A program made the translations under genes and the position numbers. Source: an uncultured Pseudomonadales bacterium (lineage in GTDB: Bacteria > Pseudomonadota > Gammaproteobacteria > Pseudomonadales > Azotimanducaceae). From it: a stretch of DNA of 64,000 bases. Below are positions 54,086-64,000 of this stretch, in pieces (position 1 is the stretch's first letter; every line of letters begins with the position of its first letter). The stretch is taken from the NCBI GenBank assembly GCA_958296165.1, contig OY282447.1, positions 3,472,001-3,536,000 on the forward strand. Direction: 5' to 3'. The notes beneath the pieces are model-generated. The model was not told the origin of the DNA, ran no database searches, and saw nothing but the letters and a program-made list of their open reading frames with translations.

Positions 54086-54655
54086 CTGTGACACACCCCC
54101 CTCGCCCCAGTCTGTGCGACCATCCCACCCGCCATGAAGCCGCCACCCACAACCTACCCATGATCCCCTCGGTCGTCGCCCACGAGGTCATCCGTGCCCT
54201 GCACGATTTCCTCGCCACCGGCTTCGGCCCTTCCAACCCCGCGCTGGCGCACGTTCTAGAAGATTTCCTCGCCCAAGACGAGAACCTAGTCAAAGGCACG
54301 TACCTCTCCATCGCACTACCACCGAAGCTCGCGCCGGAGGGCGGCGAACCGTTCCCGGAAGTGCCGCTCGGCTTCAAGCCGTACCGTCGTCAGCTGGATT
54401 CGGCAGCGGCGCACGGCGGGCGCTCCACCATCTTTGCCACCGGCACGGGTTCCGGCAAAACGGAGTGCTTCCTGTGGCCCATTCTGGATCACTGCCGCCG
54501 CCACGCCGCCGAACAAGGCGTGCAGGCCATCCTCGTCTATCCCATGAACGCGCTGGCCTTTAACGTGGGCGAACGCGAGCAGGCGCCGCACACGACGGAT
54601 GGGGCCGGGTACTTCGTCCGATCGGGAAGCCATGCGCGAACGCAAGAACGCAAGC
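54086..54655 (+). pseudogene. Decayed copy of the helicase 5' end
   Basis: About 570 bases nearly identical to 55590-56250: about 75 bases of upstream region plus the first 190 or so codons of the full-length helicase, MIPSVVAHEVIRALHDFLATG through ATGTGSGKTECFLWP. Two deletions relative to the intact gene, of 18 bases and of 73 bases (with one base added), remove RIAHQR and the segment DQSRR to SAGLY. The second lies exactly between two GCGCTGGCCTT repeats in the intact gene (56072 and 56145). Homology fades after GEREQAPHTT. Confidence 0.9.
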
Positions 54656-54703
54656 CGTTGTCGCGCCTTGCCTAAACCATCTTGTTTGGCTACGGTGGCA
54701 TTT

Positions 54704-54913
54704 ATGAAGATGACGCTAGATAGTCACGACGCATTGCTCGCCCGTGCAAAGCGGCATAGGAAGGAGACGGGACGCCCGGCGGTTCCAGCCCATCGTCGCC
54801 AGTACGAGCTTCCAGACCTGCGCATTGGCGACCCGAACTTGCCGGACCCCTTCGTGACGTACTCTTGGCCCCGGCTACGCGACTTGATCTACTGCGATTC
54901 GGGCGCACGGTGA
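54704..54913 (+). CDS. VapB-type antitoxin
   Basis: 69 residues beginning MKMTLDSHDALLARAKRHRKETGRPAVPAHRRQYELPDLRIGDPNLPDPFVTYSWPRLRDLIYCD, a familiar antitoxin form. The ribbon-helix-helix-like start MKMTLDSHDALLARAKRHRKETGRP should be followed by an AVVEEGLR-type helix that is missing here, so the DNA-binding helix is shortened. It overlaps a PIN remnant by four bases. It lies between the helicase fragments. Confidence 0.65.
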   Translation: MKMTLDSHDALLARAKRHRKETGRPAVPAHRRQYELPDLRIGDPNLPDPFVTYSWPRLRDLIYCDSGAR

Positions 54914-54963
54914 TTGCCGTCGACACCCGGTTGGTCCATCCTGACCAACCTAGCATCCATTGA
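54910..54963 (+). pseudogene. VapC PIN toxin remnant
   Basis: GTG overlapping the VapB stop gives VIAVDTRLVHPDQPSIH and then a stop. The first residues are the start of a VapC, normally MIAVDTNLLVHAHR. Only 17 codons remain; the rest was replaced by the start of the DUF433 region. Confidence 0.6.
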
Positions 54964-54994
54964 GCATCGGGGCGACTTGCGCCAGACTGCATAC

Positions 54995-55216
54995 ATGGAC
55001 AACTTGACGCGCATCACCACGAACCCGCAACAGTGCGGAGGACGCCCGTGCATCCGGGGGATGCGCATTCGCGTGACGGATGTGCTTGATTTGCTTGGGG
55101 CAGGCCTCTCGCAAGAGGTGATTCTGGACGAGCTGCCGGACTTGGAGGCGGAGGACATCCGCGCTTGTCTCGAGTTTGCGCGCCGTCGCGTAGATCATCC
55201 TGTGCTTGCCGGATGA
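54995..55216 (+). CDS. DUF433 antitoxin-like protein
   Basis: 73 residues, MDNLTRITTNPQQCGGRPCIRGMRIRVTDVLDLLGAGLSQEVILDELPDLEAEDIRACLEFARRRVDHP. This is the typical DUF433 sequence with the N-P-x-x-xGG-x-P-x-I-xG-x-R-I-x-V start and a following helix-turn-helix-like D-I-x-A-x-L-E-Y/F end. DUF433 proteins are usually encoded just before a DUF5615 PIN-like protein and are presumed antitoxins. It overlaps the next gene by four bases. Confidence 0.88.
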   Translation: MDNLTRITTNPQQCGGRPCIRGMRIRVTDVLDLLGAGLSQEVILDELPDLEAEDIRACLEFARRRVDHPVLAG

Positions 55217-55560
55217 TCGTCTGGGTCGACGCCCACCTTTCGCCAAGAATCGCCCGCTGGCTGTCGTCGCAGTTCGCTATTCAGGCGGTCCCAGTTCGAG
55301 ACTTAGGGCTGCGTGAAGCCACCGATCAGCAGATATTTGAGGCTGCGCGGGCCGCCAACGCGGTGGTCATGACGAAGGATGCCGACTTTGTGGATCTGGT
55401 TGAGCGCCAAGGCCCGCCGCCGCAGATTCTCTGGGTCACCAGCGGCAACACGTCAGAGGAAAGGCTACGGAAGATCCTAGGCAGCGTCTTTCAAGAGGCG
55501 CTCAACATGCTGGAAGCGGGCGAGCCACTCGTCGAAGTGAGTGGATCCGCGGTCGCTTGA
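55213..55560 (+). CDS. DUF5615 PIN-like toxin
   Basis: 115 residues, MIVWVDAHLSPRIARWLSSQF, then ATDQQIFEAARAANAVVMTKDADFVDLVERQGPPPQILWVTSGN. This is the DUF5615 pattern: an Asp in the first strand (VDAHLSP), then D-x-x-I-x-x-x-A and V-M-T-K-D-x-D-F, keeping the acidic residues expected of a PIN-related nuclease. It is coupled to DUF433 and intact. It lies between the two helicase copies. Confidence 0.87.
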   Translation: MIVWVDAHLSPRIARWLSSQFAIQAVPVRDLGLREATDQQIFEAARAANAVVMTKDADFVDLVERQGPPPQILWVTSGNTSEERLRKILGSVFQEALNMLEAGEPLVEVSGSAVA

Positions 55561-55637
55561 CTGTCGCCCGTCCGTCCACGCGGGCTGAAGTCGGCACACC
55601 CTCCGTCGCCCCAGTCTGTGCGACCATCCCACCTCTT

Positions 55638-55663
55638 ATGAAGCCGCTACGCACAACCCACCC

Positions 55664-55667
<4 letters not shown>
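55638..55667 (+). other. Nine-codon leader frame overlapping the helicase start
   Basis: ATG 55638 opens MKPLRTTHP and its stop overlaps the helicase ATG as ATGA. The same tiny frame (MKPPPTTYP) is present before the first helicase copy at 54134-54163. No ribosome-binding site is visible in front of the helicase ATG itself, so coupled translation is possible. Confidence 0.35.
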
Positions 55668-62155
<6,488 letters not shown>

Positions 62156-62240
62156 CGGACGAGCCAGTACGAGATTGAAGCTTCCGACTGCCGGAGCTTA
62201 AGAATGCGTTGCGGGTACGGATGAGTGGCGTGCCGCAACC

Positions 62241-62483
62241 TCAACGGTATGCCTCCCGCCGATGCAGCACGCGAAGGACGACGATGCCGCCTTCCCTTCG
62301 AAAAATCGCCCGCCAGCTCCCCACCCGCAGCCGGAACCGACCGTGCCACCGGCCGCTAAGAGCCCGTACATCACCAACGCCGCTCGCGGCGAAACGATCC
62401 ACTGCATCGAGCACTCGTTGTCGATCCTTTAGCGGCAGATTCTCGATGTCTTTCTCGGCCCGGCTGGTATATCGGACCGTCAC
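62241..62483 (-). CDS. RelE/ParE-type toxin
   Basis: 80 residues from GTG: MTVRYTSRAEKDIENLPLKDRQRVLDAVDRFAASGVGDVRALSGRWHGRFRLRVGSWRAIFRREGGIVVLRVLHRREAYR. The RelE fold shows in the first strand, two helices and the RLRVGSWRAIFRRE, VLRVLHRREAYR end with the basic residues typical of RelE mRNA interferases. Four-base overlap (GTGA) with the antitoxin upstream on this strand. Intact. Confidence 0.88.
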   Translation of the reverse strand: MTVRYTSRAEKDIENLPLKDRQRVLDAVDRFAASGVGDVRALSGRWHGRFRLRVGSWRAIFRREGGIVVLRVLHRREAYR

Positions 62484-62734
62484 AGCCCAAGGCGCACGCG
62501 AAGCGCCGCCGCAGTGATGACCTCTCCATCTGCGACATCACGCTCTCCCTCCTCTATCGCTTCCGCTTCGCCATCCGTGACCGGTTCATCGTCTATCGGT
62601 GCCTTGGCAAGCGCGGATGTCACCGGGTCAGCGAGCGATGGCACGGATAGTCCATTGAGCACCTTCGCCGCCGTGTCCAGCGCGTCGTCCGGCAATGCGT
62701 CTACCAAGCGGTGTATCTGTTCCCTAGCGTTCAT
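62480..62734 (-). CDS. Antitoxin of the RelE-type toxin
   Basis: About 84 residues from ATG 62734 (MNAREQIHRLVDALPDDALDTAAKVLNGLS), with GAGG upstream; ATG at 62749 is possible. The N-terminal helix-rich part is followed by acidic residues and DEPVTDGEAEAIEEGERDVADGEVITAAALRVRLGL, typical of the C-terminal grip of a RelB-like antitoxin. It overlaps the toxin by four bases. It sits between full-length helicase and the 3' copy. Confidence 0.75.
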   Translation of the reverse strand: MNAREQIHRLVDALPDDALDTAAKVLNGLSVPSLADPVTSALAKAPIDDEPVTDGEAEAIEEGERDVADGEVITAAALRVRLGL

Positions 62735-62789
62735 GTCTCGCATCCTCATAGCACCGGATTGTAGCCGCGTTCCTTTCCCCTCGCTCTGG

Positions 62790-63032
62790 CTATCGTAGCG
62801 CTCGCCTGCCAGCCGGTTCAAAGCCGCTGTCCTTGAGCACTTTCTCCAAAGTGCCCCGCTCGAAGCAGGACTCCATGAACAGGTGCAACGCTTCCGCGAG
62901 GTTGACGAGAGCGGCCTCCTCGGTGTCGCCTTGGCTGTAAACATCAAGAGGGGGGCAAACGGAAATGTAGTAAGCGCCTTCCTCCCGAACCTCCGCAGGA
63001 ACCGTGAACTCAAGCCGTAGTCTGGTGGTCAC
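62790..63032 (-). CDS. HicB-like antitoxin without a partner
   Basis: 80 residues from GTG. RLEFTVPAEVREEGAYYISVCPPLDVYSQGDTEEAALVNLAEALHLFMESCFERGTLEKVLKDSGFEP is the HicB fold (partial RNase H): V-x-x-E-x-xxY-x-xxP-x-L-D-V-x-S-x-G-x-T-x-E-E-A-x-x-N-L-x-E-A-L. No HicA-type toxin is adjacent. The next gene downstream on this strand is the RelE antitoxin. Confidence 0.8.
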   Translation of the reverse strand: MTTRLRLEFTVPAEVREEGAYYISVCPPLDVYSQGDTEEAALVNLAEALHLFMESCFERGTLEKVLKDSGFEPAGRRALR

Positions 63033-63092
63033 TCGTTCAATCTCCCAGTCAGCTATGGGGCAAGCCTACGGCATCGAGCGTCAATCGTTTGC

Positions 63093-63460
63093 CGGGAGGC
63101 GGGCAGCTATCCGGAGTTCGCGCCCGCCGGGCCGCCGCGAGCCGAGACGGCCGTGCAGAAGGTACACAGCGAATGGGAAGCCACGACGGAACTCACCGTG
63201 GAGACGCTGCGCTGCGCGATGGATGTCTCTGCAACCCGCGGCTTGTGGGTGCTGGAAGTGGGCCATGAACTGGCGGGCACGGCCGGCCTAGTACTGGCCG
63301 AAGCGGAACTAGCGTGGCCTAGGCAACAAGTGGCCGTACTCCACGGCGAGCAGACGGTAGGCACAGCCGCGTTTGAGCACGCGGGCTGGCGGGTGTATTC
63401 GACGGGCGAGGATGGGATGACTTGGCGGAGCGGGTCTTGGACGGGCTTGCTGGCTAGTGG
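63093..63460 (+). pseudogene. Decayed copy of the helicase 3' end
   Basis: About 365 bases that match 61796-62155, starting at GGCGGGCAGCTATCCGGAG and ending at the stop region CTTGCTGGCTAG. It includes the nuclease-like AEAELAWPRQQVAVLHGEQ segment. Substitutions and a frameshift near the end (GEDGMTWRSGSW versus GERGDDLAERIL) show decay. There is no in-frame upstream part. The RelE and HicB genes lie between it and the intact gene. Confidence 0.9.
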
Positions 63461-63583
63461 TTTGCTGGGCCGGCAATAGGTGGAGACGTGTGGCGTGTAG
63501 ATCTCGCACGCATCGCCGGTGACTCCCAAGCCGTGCATCCATGAGTATGTGCTACGCTGATTGCCCGGCATACGGAGAGTCAG

Positions 63584-63790
63584 GTGAAGAAGTCTAGAGA
63601 GACGAAGGACGGGTCCAAGCCCGACGACGAGGTAAAGGTGCATGTGACATTCTTCGGCGGGCTCTATGTAAACCCCGGCGAACTGCTGCGCAGCGAGGCC
63701 GCCCAAAAGACGATCATACTGGTCGACGAAGCATTCCGTGCCCAGTCTCTCGATGCGGAATCAGGCAAGCCGCACCGAAGCGCCGACTGA
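63584..63790 (+). CDS. Small hypothetical protein
   Basis: 68 residues from GTG, MKKSRETKDGSKPDDEVKVHVTFFGGLYVNPGELLRSEAAQKTIILVDEAFRAQSL. A lysine-rich start is followed by a strand-rich middle. I do not recognise a family. It lies 36 bases before the gene for a membrane protein and may form an operon with it. Confidence 0.45.
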   Translation: MKKSRETKDGSKPDDEVKVHVTFFGGLYVNPGELLRSEAAQKTIILVDEAFRAQSLDAESGKPHRSAD

Positions 63791-63825
63791 TCAGCTACGA
63801 AGAGTGCTGAACGACTGCGATTGAG

Positions 63826-64000
63826 GTGAACCTAGGCCTGTTGCTTGTGCCCGCCCTTAGCGGGTATGTGCTACTCAGCTGTACCTACGTGTCGCGGTAT
63901 TGGTTCGCACGCCAGTCGGGCTATTCGCTGTTTTTCGCCGCCGCGGTCGCCGGCGTGGTGCTCCTCGGGGTTGCTCGTTGGATCGTTGTGCTCCTACATC
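63826..64000 (+). CDS. Membrane protein, 5' part, runs off the window
   Basis: From GTG 63826 (preceded by TTGAG), 58 codons: VNLGLLLVPALSGYVLLSCTYVSRYWFARQSGYSLFFAAAVAGVVLLGVARWIVVLLH. It has two hydrophobic helices with a basic loop RYWFARQSGYS between them. The gene continues past the window. Its family cannot be decided. Confidence 0.6.
   Translation, partial: MNLGLLLVPALSGYVLLSCTYVSRYWFARQSGYSLFFAAAVAGVVLLGVARWIVVLLH

Noticed and set aside
53664..54377. Extended minus-strand frame upstream of the DUF2188 gene
   Set aside because: Only the last 77 residues match DUF2188; the upstream part is antisense to the helicase copy.

Overview
The window is GC-rich chromosomal DNA of a proteobacterium, most likely a gammaproteobacterium. 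The pyrG-kdsA-eno-ftsB order, NlpD next to Pcm, YgfZ, two TonB-dependent receptors and KDO (LPS) synthesis all fit that group. Two TonB receptors, a sulfatase, heavy gene decay and many toxin-antitoxin and defence genes would suit a host-associated or particle-associated lineage, but that is inference.

Layout. Bases 1-7330: 3' end of mmsA, an AbiE toxin-antitoxin pair lodged between mmsA and ygfZ with a short duplication on each side, ygfZ, a frameshifted TonB receptor, a 186-bp MITE-like element and a degraded IS5-family element. Bases 7420-19785: intact core genes: pyrG, kdsA, eno, ftsB, pcm, a DUF368 transporter, an NlpD-like protein, a CbbQ/CbbO-type ATPase-VWA pair, a BI-1 protein, tRNA-Met, an S41 protease and tRNA-Leu. 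Bases 19897-31137: a decayed integrative element beginning at the 3' end of tRNA-Leu(UAG), with an integrase stump, AlpA, a broken P4-type primase-helicase, a RelE/HigB-like toxin, an IS4-family element, an HNH nuclease, broken unknown genes and a broken AAA ATPase; an outer-membrane beta-barrel gene also lies here. Bases 31504-42155: a giant subtilase, a DUF4143 ATPase, and a TonB receptor followed by a broken sulfatase. Bases 42266-43089: an IS427-group element.

Bases 43100-64000 form a defence and toxin-antitoxin island. It holds a large Eco57I-type adenine methyltransferase (one frameshift) followed by two small coupled genes. On the opposite strand is a three-gene ubiquitin-like operon: a Ubl (one frameshift), a DUF6791-ThiF E1-like protein and a DUF6527 zinc protein. 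Then comes a 2163-residue DEAH helicase with DUF1998 and predicted nuclease segments, related in architecture to DruE or fused DrmA-DrmB. Partial, decayed copies of the helicase 5' and 3' ends lie on either side of it, and each gap is filled with toxin-antitoxin genes.

The main pattern is that toxin-antitoxin modules sit between duplicated pieces of the flanking gene in three places: AbiE at mmsA/ygfZ, VapB plus DUF433-DUF5615 upstream of the helicase, and RelE plus HicB downstream of it. The main candidate system is the methyltransferase, Ubl/E1/DUF6527 and helicase-nuclease locus. Several accessory genes carry frameshifts while the core genes are clean, so most of the frameshifts look like real decay rather than sequence error.
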